Source: Ignavibacteriales bacterium (GTDB taxonomy: Bacteria > Bacteroidota > Ignavibacteria > Ignavibacteriales > Ignavibacteriaceae). From it: DNA of 64,000 nt. A program made the translations under genes and the position numbers. The notes below the pieces were generated by a model. The model had not been told where the DNA came from. It did not search any database and saw only the letters and a list, made by a program, of their open reading frames with translations. The stretch is taken from positions 62,001 to 126,000 of the forward strand of contig DPRR01000028.1 of assembly GCA_003538625.1 (NCBI GenBank), given 5' to 3'. The number at the start of each line of letters is the position of its first letter. Within the stretch, counting starts at the first letter, position 1. Below are positions 1-6,488 of this stretch, piece after piece.

Positions 1-152
1 AACGTAACTTTTTTTGTGGTAAGAATAATCCATTCCGAATTGCCTTCATAAGAATATTGTACAGCATTGCCAATTCTTAAAAGCTGCGTTTGAGAGTATT
101 GAGCGGAAGATAAAATTAAAACACAAAACAATATTAATATCAAAATTTTCAT
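1..152 (-). CDS. Exported protein, N-terminal part only (cut by window edge)
   Basis: Partial gene reading leftward off the window; about 50 codons are present from the ATG at 150-152. The first ~25 residues form a signal peptide beginning MKILILILFCVLILSSAQ, then SQTQLLRIGNAV and unrelated sequence. The ribosome site AAGGGG precedes the ATG. The 5' end, including the leader and ribosome site, is almost base-for-base the same as that of the next gene (start at 1474), whose stop lies only 17 nt upstream, so this is a tandem duplicate with a different mature region. Function unknown; likely exported by Sec and perhaps T9SS like its neighbour. Confidence 0.75.
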   Translation of the reverse strand, partial: MKILILILFCVLILSSAQYSQTQLLRIGNAVQYSYEGNSEWIILTTKKVT

Positions 153-169
153 AAAAACCCCTTATAAAA

Positions 170-1474
170 TTATTTTAGATAAATCATTTTCTTAGTTTCA
201 ACAAAGCCTTGTCCTGAGCTTGTCGAAGGATCACCAGCTCTTAGCTGGTAATAATAAACTCCGCTTGAAAGTTTTTCCGCATTGAATTCGGTTTCATATT
301 TCCCGGCCTCTCTATACTCATTAACGAGTGCTACAACTTCGTTACCGAGAACATCAAATATTTTTAATGTTTGCCAACCGCCTACTGGCGACTGCCAACT
401 GATTTTTGTACTCGGATTAAATGGATTTGGATAGTTTTGTAGTAACGCAAATTCACTTGGTAAAACGTTCTCACCCTCAGCATCTGATGGATAACCTTCT
501 CCGCTTATCTGTATTGATTTATTGAATGAATACACATTTCCTTCCATAAAAGTAAAAACAAATCGTAAAGTATCTTTAAAATAATCCTGCACTTCATAAT
601 CACATATCGGGCAGAGATCAACATTTGAAAATGAAACATTTATTGAATCGTGTGGAGGTAATACTATTCCTAATGTATCTCCTGTAAAACCTGGTGCGGT
701 CTGGACAAAATAAAAAGGATATTCAAATCCCGGTTTCGAAAAATTACCATGGTAACCATAAAAAGAACCAACAGAAATAATAGAATCTATTCTCACTGGA
801 ATTTCTGATGTATTAATAATTTTTGTTGAACCCGAGTCTGCAAGTGTTTGGATGTAAAGACTATCTTCAGAAAATATTATTTCTTCAGGATACGGCATAA
901 TATCTCCATATCTAACACCATCTATTTTAGCACCCGCTAAAGAAATAAATATTCCATAATCGGTTCTACCAAGTTTTTTAGAATGTCTAGTATGACAATG
1001 AGCACCCCAACAATAACTGGTATCACCTGTTGCAACATTGATTGAATAAAGAATAATACGATAAAGCGTATCCTGTGGAATTAATATTGAAGAAATTTCT
1101 ATGCTATCAATTCTTTTTTCATATATAGTAGTATTACCTACATTATTACTATAAGTCACTGTTCCAACCGGCCAATTGAAATTGAATGCTAGTGAGTCTG
1201 TATTCGTCGAAGATAAAACATAGTATGATGAATCGCCTTCTATTCTTTCATATGAAACTCTATAATCTGAAAATGGCCCTGTCCATTCTAATTTTCTTTT
1301 TAAATATTGTTTCCCATTAATTGTTACTTTATCAACGGTAATATCAGCAGAAATTAGACCAAAAGGCCATTCACCAAATGCAGTAGCATTTCCAACTCTT
1401 AAAAGCTGCGTTTGAGAGTATTGAGCGGAAGATAAAATTAAAACACAAAACAATATTAATATCAAATTTTTCAT
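170..1474 (-). CDS. Exported protein with T9SS C-terminal sorting domain
   Basis: 434 aa. Residues 1-20 are a Sec signal peptide (MKNLILILFCVLILSSAQ). The middle is unrecognised, with an extracellular-type Ser/Thr/Asn-rich composition and several cysteines (CWGAHCH near 155-160, CPIC near 290). Residues ~345-434 are a Por/T9SS type A sorting domain: LLQNYPNPFNPSTKISWQ, a GNEVVALVN segment, SSGVYYYQLRAG and a final KKMIYLK. A dispersed repeat (211-230) inserts about nine residues (DPSTSSGQG) just before the last strand of that domain, which in the other copies in this window runs straight from AG to the final strand. The next gene follows after 17 nt. Role unknown; expected to be secreted or surface bound. 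Confidence 0.8.
   Translation of the reverse strand: MKNLILILFCVLILSSAQYSQTQLLRVGNATAFGEWPFGLISADITVDKVTINGKQYLKRKLEWTGPFSDYRVSYERIEGDSSYYVLSSTNTDSLAFNFNWPVGTVTYSNNVGNTTIYEKRIDSIEISSILIPQDTLYRIILYSINVATGDTSYCWGAHCHTRHSKKLGRTDYGIFISLAGAKIDGVRYGDIMPYPEEIIFSEDSLYIQTLADSGSTKIINTSEIPVRIDSIISVGSFYGYHGNFSKPGFEYPFYFVQTAPGFTGDTLGIVLPPHDSINVSFSNVDLCPICDYEVQDYFKDTLRFVFTFMEGNVYSFNKSIQISGEGYPSDAEGENVLPSEFALLQNYPNPFNPSTKISWQSPVGGWQTLKIFDVLGNEVVALVNEYREAGKYETEFNAEKLSSGVYYYQLRAGDPSTSSGQGFVETKKMIYLK
211..230. repeat. Dispersed CTGAGCTTGTCGAAG repeat, in frame inside a coding region
   Basis: Twenty bases reading GTCCTGAGCTTGTCGAAGGA. The same core (CTGAG..TGTCGAAG or its complement) occurs in non-coding DNA at about 42801-42855 and 16948-16970. 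Here it sits inside the T9SS domain of the exported protein and is translated as part of the extra peptide DPSTSSGQG. Confidence 0.7.
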
Positions 1475-1538
1475 AAAAACCCCTTGAAAATGTGACTTTA
1501 ATGTAAGAAGCTAAACTTGCAATGTCAATCAAAAGTAA

Positions 1539-1563
1539 TTTGCTAAACCACAAACACTTTTGC
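1539..1563. repeat. Left direct repeat flanking the XRE/21-bp-repeat unit
   Basis: TTTGCTAA followed by the 17-mer ACCACAAACACTTTTGC (1547-1563). The same 17-mer occurs at 2258-2274, preceded by TTTGCTT instead of TTTGCTA. The right copy is the 3' end of the geranylgeranyl-reductase gene (codons for IAKVFVV), so this left copy looks like a duplicated gene end, as at an attachment site or target duplication. The last base coincides with the final base of the XRE gene stop codon. Confidence 0.65.
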
Positions 1564-1922
1564 TACTTCAAATTCTCATTCTTCTTAATCTCAACAAATC
1601 TATGAACCTCCTCCACCTGTGCAAGAGTAAGCCCTCGCAGTTCCTCGCTAAGCACAACAATTTTTTTATCCTTTATCAGCTTACTCATCTCAAACTTTTT
1701 TGGATCACCTAAAGTCGTATCAGGCTCCCATTCAAGTATATCATGCGGAGTGCAATTTAAAAGCAAACACAACTTCTCTAATCTTGCTAATTGTATTGCC
1801 TTTATTTTTCCTGTCACAATCTTCGAAGCTGTATTGGTCGTAAAACCATTCTTTCTTAAAAATGCGTTCGGTTTAACAATTGATTTTGCAGCAAAGATTG
1901 CATTAGCATTTAATTTTAACAT
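1563..1922 (-). CDS. XRE/Cro-like helix-turn-helix regulator
   Basis: 119 aa. Residues ~15-65 fit a Cro/C1-type helix-turn-helix of the short YozG-like kind: FLRKNGFTTNTASKIVTGK, then LARLEKLCLLLNCTPHDILEW, where CTPHDILEW is the hallmark end of the fold. The C-terminal ~45 residues are charged (FEMSKLIKDKKIVVLSEEL, VEEVHRFVEIKK) and may mediate dimer or partner contact. Start chosen at the ATG behind AAGGAG. The ~300 bases upstream hold a 21-bp tandem array, and the gene plus array are bracketed by ~25-bp direct repeats, suggesting an inserted unit whose regulator could bind the array. That binding is inference. Confidence 0.75.
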   Translation of the reverse strand: MLKLNANAIFAAKSIVKPNAFLRKNGFTTNTASKIVTGKIKAIQLARLEKLCLLLNCTPHDILEWEPDTTLGDPKKFEMSKLIKDKKIVVLSEELRGLTLAQVEEVHRFVEIKKNENLK

Positions 1923-1995
1923 AATTGCTCCTTCTTATAATGATTGTATGACCTTTTCCTCTAATATAATTCAAAATCAAATAATTTATCAAAAT

Positions 1996-2226
1996 TATTG
2001 CATTTATCTCTATACAAAACGCATCTTCCATTAAATATAACGCACCTATTTCTATATAAAACGCATTTTCCGCTAAACTAAACGCATATTTTGTTGAATA
2101 AAACGCATTTACCATTAATTAAAACGTATATTCCATTGGATAAAATACATTTACCATCAAACAAAACGAATATTCCAATAAATATAATGCATTTTCTGAT
2201 TTATAAAACGCACTTTCCAATAAATA
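1996..2226. repeat. 21-bp tandem repeat array, 10 units plus one degenerate
   Basis: Ten successive 21-bp units start at 2017, 2038, 2059, 2080, 2101, 2122, 2143, 2164, 2185 and 2206, with a weaker one at 1996. Each has an AAACGCAT-like head and a 13-bp A+T-rich tail like TTTCCATTAAATA. Divergence between units is substantial but the period never slips. On the minus strand, in the same direction as the downstream XRE gene, the array reads as heptapeptides like YLMENAF with one stop (TAA) in the middle. It lies directly upstream of the XRE gene. A second array of the same period and design, but different sequence, is at 58565-58753. Confidence 0.85.
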
Positions 2227-2248
2227 ATAATAAACTATTTTAACGCTC

Positions 2249-2274
2249 TTTGCTTATACCACAAACACTTTTGC
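2249..2274. repeat. Right direct repeat, overlapping the 3' end of the reductase gene
   Basis: TTTGCTTAT then the 17-mer ACCACAAACACTTTTGC (2258-2274), matching 1539-1563 with one mismatch and one indel over about 25 bases. It includes the stop codon and last codons of the geranylgeranyl-reductase-family gene. Confidence 0.65.
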
Positions 2275-3420
2275 AATATCTACAAGTAAAGATGGATTGT
2301 TCATTAACGCGGTTGTAAACACTTTGCCAAGCGTTCTTTTTTCGATAGGAATTTTTAGAATTGAATGTGCAATGCTGTTAAATTTATCATCAGAAAAATT
2401 GTAAATACCTTCTTTAATTCTGTTAAAAGTTTCGTGTCGTTTACCAAGTCTATCGTGCCAGGCTTTATCATAAGTTAGGATATGATCAAGCTTGTTTTGC
2501 TTTACTGCTTCACCTGCAATTGTTCCCGCTATCTTTCCGCCAATCATTCCACTTGCAATACCACCGCCGCTAAGCGGGTTAACCTGCCGCGCAGCATCAC
2601 CAACTAACATAATGCCTGGACCAGAAATTTTATCAAGCGTAACCGAACACGGAACTCCGCCGGCAATTTTTGTAAGTACCGGAGCGTTTGGATAATGCTT
2701 ATTCATAAAATCATCAAGAAAAGATTGTGCAGATTTTTTCTTACCGATCAATCCGCTAACACCAAGTCCTATGTTTGCTTTGTTGTGTCCTTTAGGAAAA
2801 ATCCAGAAGTATCCGTTTGGAGCAACATCTTTACCAAAGTAAAAGTAAAGTGTGTTTTGGTCCACAGGAATGTTAGCTGCTGTAATTTGCACAGCACTTT
2901 CCATATCACGAAAATCGATGTGTGTTTCAAGTCCAGCCCAGCGTCCCACGCGAGATTCAACTCCATCAGCAGCTATTACAACTTTTGCTCTAACTTCTTT
3001 TTGCTCACCGTTGTGTTCATATTTTACTCCGCTAACTCTACCATCATCAAACAACAAACCATTTACATAAGCACGAGTTAAAATTTCTGCTCCTGCTTCA
3101 GCGGCTGTGCGCGCAAGTTCGTAATCAAAAATCCTGCGCTCAAGAACGTAACCAGCATCACCAAAATCTACAATTACTTCAGAATCATCAGGAGCGATGA
3201 AAGAAAACTTACTGATCTTTGCAGCAATCCATTTATCATCACTTGGAATAAATTCTTCTACTCCAGCTTTACTGATTGCTTCTCCGCATCTAACAGGATA
3301 ACCAACATCACGATCTTTCTCAAGCATCAAAACAGAAACGCCCTGCTCAGCAGCAAACCGCGCAGCCATACTTCCTGCAGGACCCGCACCGACAATCACT
3401 ATGTCATAATAAGTTTTCAT
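2254..3420 (-). CDS. Geranylgeranyl reductase family FAD-dependent oxidoreductase
   Basis: 388 aa, the usual length for the family. An N-terminal FAD-binding Rossmann motif DIVIVGAGPAGSMAA (residues ~6-20) is followed by the family's CGEAISKAG stretch (~45-53), YFGKDVAPNGYFWIFPKG (~195-212) and the second flavin motif GIMLVGDAARQVNPLSGGG (~268-286). Family members reduce isoprenoid double bonds (geranylgeranyl chains, archaeal-type lipids, menaquinone side chains) using reduced ferredoxin or NADPH. A two-cluster ferredoxin gene follows in the same direction on the far side of a four-helix-bundle insertion and is a plausible electron donor. The exact substrate cannot be read from the sequence. 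Its last codons are duplicated at 1547-1563. Confidence 0.85.
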   Translation of the reverse strand: MKTYYDIVIVGAGPAGSMAARFAAEQGVSVLMLEKDRDVGYPVRCGEAISKAGVEEFIPSDDKWIAAKISKFSFIAPDDSEVIVDFGDAGYVLERRIFDYELARTAAEAGAEILTRAYVNGLLFDDGRVSGVKYEHNGEQKEVRAKVVIAADGVESRVGRWAGLETHIDFRDMESAVQITAANIPVDQNTLYFYFGKDVAPNGYFWIFPKGHNKANIGLGVSGLIGKKKSAQSFLDDFMNKHYPNAPVLTKIAGGVPCSVTLDKISGPGIMLVGDAARQVNPLSGGGIASGMIGGKIAGTIAGEAVKQNKLDHILTYDKAWHDRLGKRHETFNRIKEGIYNFSDDKFNSIAHSILKIPIEKRTLGKVFTTALMNNPSLLVDIAKVFVV

Positions 3421-3449
3421 TTACTTTTAGATTTCATTTTTGTATAAAA

Positions 3450-3913
3450 AGTCCACAGTCTTCAGTGGGCAGTTTGCAATTTTTAGAACAGTAGACAGAT
3501 TATTATTCATACTTATCTGGATTTTCAATCATATGATTTAACATCTTACCAATCTCTTCAGATCGTTCTTTGTACTCTTGATAAATTTCTTTGTTAATGT
3601 ATTTACAACTTAAAGAAAAGTCTAACCACACCTGTGTTTCAGAATTTTCCATATCAGCATCTGTGGTTTTAGAAACAAAGTGAGCAGGATACTTCCTTTT
3701 TCTATATGCTTCCCCAATTGATGAACATACACTTCTTGATGATTTTCTAATCTGAATTGTTAAGCCATACTTTTCTTCTTCTGGAAATGATTTTGTCATA
3801 TTAAAAATATCCATCGCCAGTTTAAAAGCTTTTTGATAAACCTTTAAATCTCTAAAGGTACTCATTAGTAATGCCTTGTTATTTTCCTAATTGAGGACTG
3901 AAGACTGTGGACT
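3450..3913. mobile_element. Inverted-repeat-bounded four-helix-bundle element, copy 1
   Basis: A 464-bp segment whose ends are perfect 17-bp inverted repeats: AGTCCACAGTCTTCAGT at 3450-3466 and ACTGAAGACTGTGGACT at 3897-3913. The ends themselves contain short internal repeats of ACTGAAG/ACTGTGG. The only gene inside is a four-helix-bundle (23S IVS family) protein. The segment separates a reductase gene from a ferredoxin gene that otherwise look co-directional and functionally linked. In transcripts the ends would pair into a stem with the gene in the loop, the same layout as 23S rRNA intervening sequences. Mobility is inferred, not seen. Confidence 0.6.
3503..3865 (-). CDS. Four-helix bundle protein (23S rRNA intervening-sequence / S23 family)
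   Basis: 120 aa. Recognised by the opening FRDLKVYQKAFKLAMDIFNMT, the conserved IRKSSRSVCSSIGEAYRKR (~42-60), the helix ADMENSETQVWLDFSLSCKY, and a C-terminal helix ending MLNHMIENPDKYE. Family members are small all-helical proteins first found inside 23S rRNA intervening sequences and related to the Avd protein of diversity-generating retroelements; their biochemical role is not settled. No reverse transcriptase is nearby. Enclosed by 17-bp inverted repeats, 31 nt before the start and 36 nt after the stop. A second family member is at 31511-31885. Confidence 0.85.
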   Translation of the reverse strand: MSTFRDLKVYQKAFKLAMDIFNMTKSFPEEEKYGLTIQIRKSSRSVCSSIGEAYRKRKYPAHFVSKTTDADMENSETQVWLDFSLSCKYINKEIYQEYKERSEEIGKMLNHMIENPDKYE

Positions 3914-3919
3914 GAAGAC

Positions 3920-4144
3920 TCATTTTACAAGAACTCCGTTTTTATTAAACTTAATTACCTCAATCGGGCAAGACCATACACACTTGGAACAATTCGTACA
4001 TCGTTCATCGATTATAAAAATTTCTGCTTCTTTTAATTCGATTGCATCTTCTGGACAAACGCCAACACAGCATCCACAGAAGTCACACTTATCCGGCAGG
4101 ATTTCTATCATTAATTTTCCGGTTTTTGCCTGGCGATAATTCAT
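3920..4144 (-). CDS. Ferredoxin with two [4Fe-4S] clusters
   Basis: 74 aa with two classical cluster motifs: CDFCGCCVGVCP (Cys20, 23, 26, 30, with an extra Cys25) and CTNCSKCVWSCP (Cys49, 52, 55, 59). The intervening segment EDAIELKEAEIFIID is the usual ferredoxin linker. It would carry low-potential electrons in the cytoplasm. Upstream on the same strand relative to the geranylgeranyl-reductase gene, it is a likely partner for that flavoenzyme, although the two are now separated by the four-helix-bundle element. ATG at 4142-4144; a REP palindrome lies just upstream. Confidence 0.85.
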   Translation of the reverse strand: MNYRQAKTGKLMIEILPDKCDFCGCCVGVCPEDAIELKEAEIFIIDERCTNCSKCVWSCPIEVIKFNKNGVLVK

Positions 4145-4159
4145 ATTGCAATTTTAAAG

Positions 4160-4179
4160 GCACAGACTAAAGTCTGTGC
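4160..4179. repeat. REP palindrome (CAGACTAAAGTCTG core), isolated copy
   Basis: GCACAGACTAAAGTCTGTGC followed by TACG. The core and the TACG tail match the REP palindromes around the RAYT gene at 18960-19881 and the copy embedded in the coding region at 57500-57520. It lies between ferredoxin and recQ. Confidence 0.75.
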
Positions 4180-4194
4180 TACGTTAATCTTATA

Positions 4195-6363
4195 TTATTT
4201 TTTTTGATTGTTAAGATAAATAACTCTTAAAAGATGAAGTTCATTATAAGAAATTTCGCTATTAAATTTTTCAAAAATTGGTTTTAAGGGTAAGGTCCCG
4301 TTTTCATCAAACTCAGCAAAAACTTTTTTCTGTTTGGCTTTATCAATCGCTATTCTTTCCATCAAACCGTCTAATCTAACTTTGTTACCTTCATTTGTAT
4401 ATCGTGCAAGATGATTTACTATTGTTTGTTCCTGAACATTATACTCTTCTGCTAACTCAGTAATTGAACTTCCATCATTATAAGCTTTTGCAACAACTCT
4501 ATGTCTTGGTTCCTCGTGTAAAGATTTTCTAATTCGTATTTCTTGCTTAAGACTTTTTTGTTTTACGTTATTATTCTTAACATAATTTTTAATGATAGTT
4601 AAAAATATTGAACCAAAACTTTCTAGTTTTTTAACACCAACACCGCTAATTCTTAAAAACTCATTTTCAGTCTGAGGAAAATCTGTTGCCATTTGTATAA
4701 GCGAGCTATCAGCAAAAATAACAAACGGAGGTATGTTTTTTTGATCAGCAATTTGTTTTCTTTTTACCCGCAGCAATTCAAATAATTTTTGGTCGTAGTC
4801 TATTCCAATTGATTTGAGTTTCTTTTTTCTTTGCTCCGGTTCTTTAATCAAACCAAATACTTTTTTGTTGCTGAATAAAACATCTGAAGCTGACTGCGAT
4901 AACTTTAAACTTCCATAGTCATTATCACGAATAACAATTTCTTTTCTTATCAACTGATGCGAAAGAATCTGCCACTGCTTTTTGCTAAGCTCTTTGCCGA
5001 TACCAAACACGCTAAGATTATGATGATTGTTACTTAGAATTCTATCGGTATCATTGCCAAGTAAAACATCAACAATATAATTTAAACCAAAAACTTCTCC
5101 GGTACGTTTTAATGTTGATAAAAATTTCTGCGCATACATAGTAACGTCAGTTTTATCGCTATCATCTTCTTCGGCTAAACAATTATCACACATTCCGCAC
5201 TTATCAATCTTATAAACTTCTCCAAAATAATTTATAAGAGGCTGTCTTCTGCAGATCTCAGTCTCGGCATATTTAATCATAGCTTCAAGATGAATCTTTG
5301 CAGAAAGTCTTTCACGTTCATCTTCCTTCTGATCAATAAAATAATTTATCTTGGAAATATCAGCATAACTAAAAAGCAATAGACAATCGGAGCGAACTCC
5401 GTCTCGTCCAGATCTTCCGATTTCCTGGTAGTATGATTCAAGATTTTTTGGCAGATCATAGTGAAGCACAAAGCGTACGTTAGATTTATTTATCCCCATT
5501 CCAAATGCTATTGTGGCAATGATTATTTGTACTTCATCCTTAATAAACAAATCCTGATTTGTATTTCTCTCTTCATCAGATAAACCAGCGTGATATGGTT
5601 TTGTTGAATATCCAAGTTCGGATAAGTTTTCATGAAGACTATCAACTTGCTTACGTGAAAAACAGTAAATTATTCCCGATTGATTTTTATGTTCGTTAAG
5701 AAAATCAATTGCCTGCTGGAATGGTTCGCGTTTAGGAATTACTTGCAGATATAAATTTGCTCTGTTAAAACTAGCAATAAATTTTTTAGGATGATTCATT
5801 TTTAAGTTTTTCATAATATCATCCTGCACGCGCGAAGTTGCAGTTGCAGTTAAACCAATGCAAACCGCAGATGAAAAACTTTTCTTGAAGTTACCAAGCT
5901 GTCGATAATCTTTTCTAAAATCATGTCCCCATTCAGAAATACAATGTGCTTCATCAACGGTAATGCAATCAACAATAACACTTTTTAGTAAATCACTAAC
6001 GTCTTCTTTCTGTAAAGATTCCGGCGCAAGATAAAGCAGTTTAGCTTTACCAGTTTTTACATTTGCAAAATTTAAATTATAGTCTTTTTGTGATAGTGAA
6101 CTGTTTAGCAAAGCAGCTTCAACACCAAGCTGCCTAAGCTGCTCAACCTGATCTTTCATCAATGAAATCAATGGTGAAATAACTATTGTTAAACCATTAA
6201 ATATTAACGCGGGAATTTGATAGCATAAAGATTTTCCGCCGCCTGTTGGCATTACAACAAGGCAATCTTTTTTGTTTACAATGCTTTCAATTATTTCCTG
6301 TTGAAGAGGACGAAAAGAATCGTAGCCAAATATTTCTTTTAAAATTTGTTTTGCTTTTTGCAT
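4195..6363 (-). CDS. recQ: ATP-dependent DNA helicase RecQ
   Basis: 722 aa from the chosen start. Superfamily 2 helicase core with Walker A MPTGGGKSLCYQ (~38-49) and DEAH box VDEAHCISEWGHDFR (~136-150); C-terminal helicase lobe with IATIAFGMGINKSNVRF and IGRSGRDG; RecQ zinc cysteines ending KCGMCDNC (~390); a winged RQC region; an HRDC domain (~525-605, with FLRISGVGVKKLESFG); and a C-terminal helix-turn-helix extension (SITELAEEYNVQEQTIVNHL, ~645-665). It unwinds DNA 3'-5' in recombination and fork repair. The frame opens 23 codons earlier (6432), but that extension is translated repeat DNA, so the start is set at MQKAKQILKE (6363). It lies downstream of dnaG on the same strand. Confidence 0.92.
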   Translation of the reverse strand: MQKAKQILKEIFGYDSFRPLQQEIIESIVNKKDCLVVMPTGGGKSLCYQIPALIFNGLTIVISPLISLMKDQVEQLRQLGVEAALLNSSLSQKDYNLNFANVKTGKAKLLYLAPESLQKEDVSDLLKSVIVDCITVDEAHCISEWGHDFRKDYRQLGNFKKSFSSAVCIGLTATATSRVQDDIMKNLKMNHPKKFIASFNRANLYLQVIPKREPFQQAIDFLNEHKNQSGIIYCFSRKQVDSLHENLSELGYSTKPYHAGLSDEERNTNQDLFIKDEVQIIIATIAFGMGINKSNVRFVLHYDLPKNLESYYQEIGRSGRDGVRSDCLLLFSYADISKINYFIDQKEDERERLSAKIHLEAMIKYAETEICRRQPLINYFGEVYKIDKCGMCDNCLAEEDDSDKTDVTMYAQKFLSTLKRTGEVFGLNYIVDVLLGNDTDRILSNNHHNLSVFGIGKELSKKQWQILSHQLIRKEIVIRDNDYGSLKLSQSASDVLFSNKKVFGLIKEPEQRKKKLKSIGIDYDQKLFELLRVKRKQIADQKNIPPFVIFADSSLIQMATDFPQTENEFLRISGVGVKKLESFGSIFLTIIKNYVKNNNVKQKSLKQEIRIRKSLHEEPRHRVVAKAYNDGSSITELAEEYNVQEQTIVNHLARYTNEGNKVRLDGLMERIAIDKAKQKKVFAEFDENGTLPLKPIFEKFNSEISYNELHLLRVIYLNNQKK

Positions 6364-6390
6364 TCGGGATTGTGAATTGTTTAACTGACC

Positions 6391-6476
6391 GTGAATCTCA
6401 GTGCCTTCTCTGTGGTACTCCGTGTAATACATTCAAAATACTTTCACGGGGAAACACAGAGAAATCACGGAGTGCC
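6391..6476. repeat. Inverted palindromic repeat between dnaG and recQ
   Basis: GTGCCTTCTCTGTGGTACTC at 6401-6420 continuing CGTG is answered by CACAGAGAAATCACGGAGTG at 6455-6474, so the RNA would fold into a long imperfect hairpin. The sequence type (CACGGAGTACCACAGAGAAGG) is a dispersed element. It supplies the false N-terminal extension of the recQ frame. Confidence 0.65.
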
Positions 6477-6488
6477 ATTGAGTAAATT

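Noticed and set aside
1371..1553. 60-codon minus-strand open frame overlapping the exported-protein start
   Set aside because: It overlaps the signal-peptide region of a clear gene in another frame and has no ribosome site.
1903..2115. 70-codon open frame through the 21-bp array
   Set aside because: It is only the stretch of heptads after an internal TAA, and it overlaps the XRE start. Kept as a property of the array, not as a gene.
3503..3865. Diversity-generating retroelement accessory gene (Avd)
   Set aside because: The fold family is related to Avd, but no reverse transcriptase, template repeat or variable repeat is nearby.
6364..6432. N-terminal 23-residue extension of RecQ
   Set aside because: The extension is translated dispersed-repeat DNA; the family's N-terminus aligns with MQKAKQILKE at 6363.
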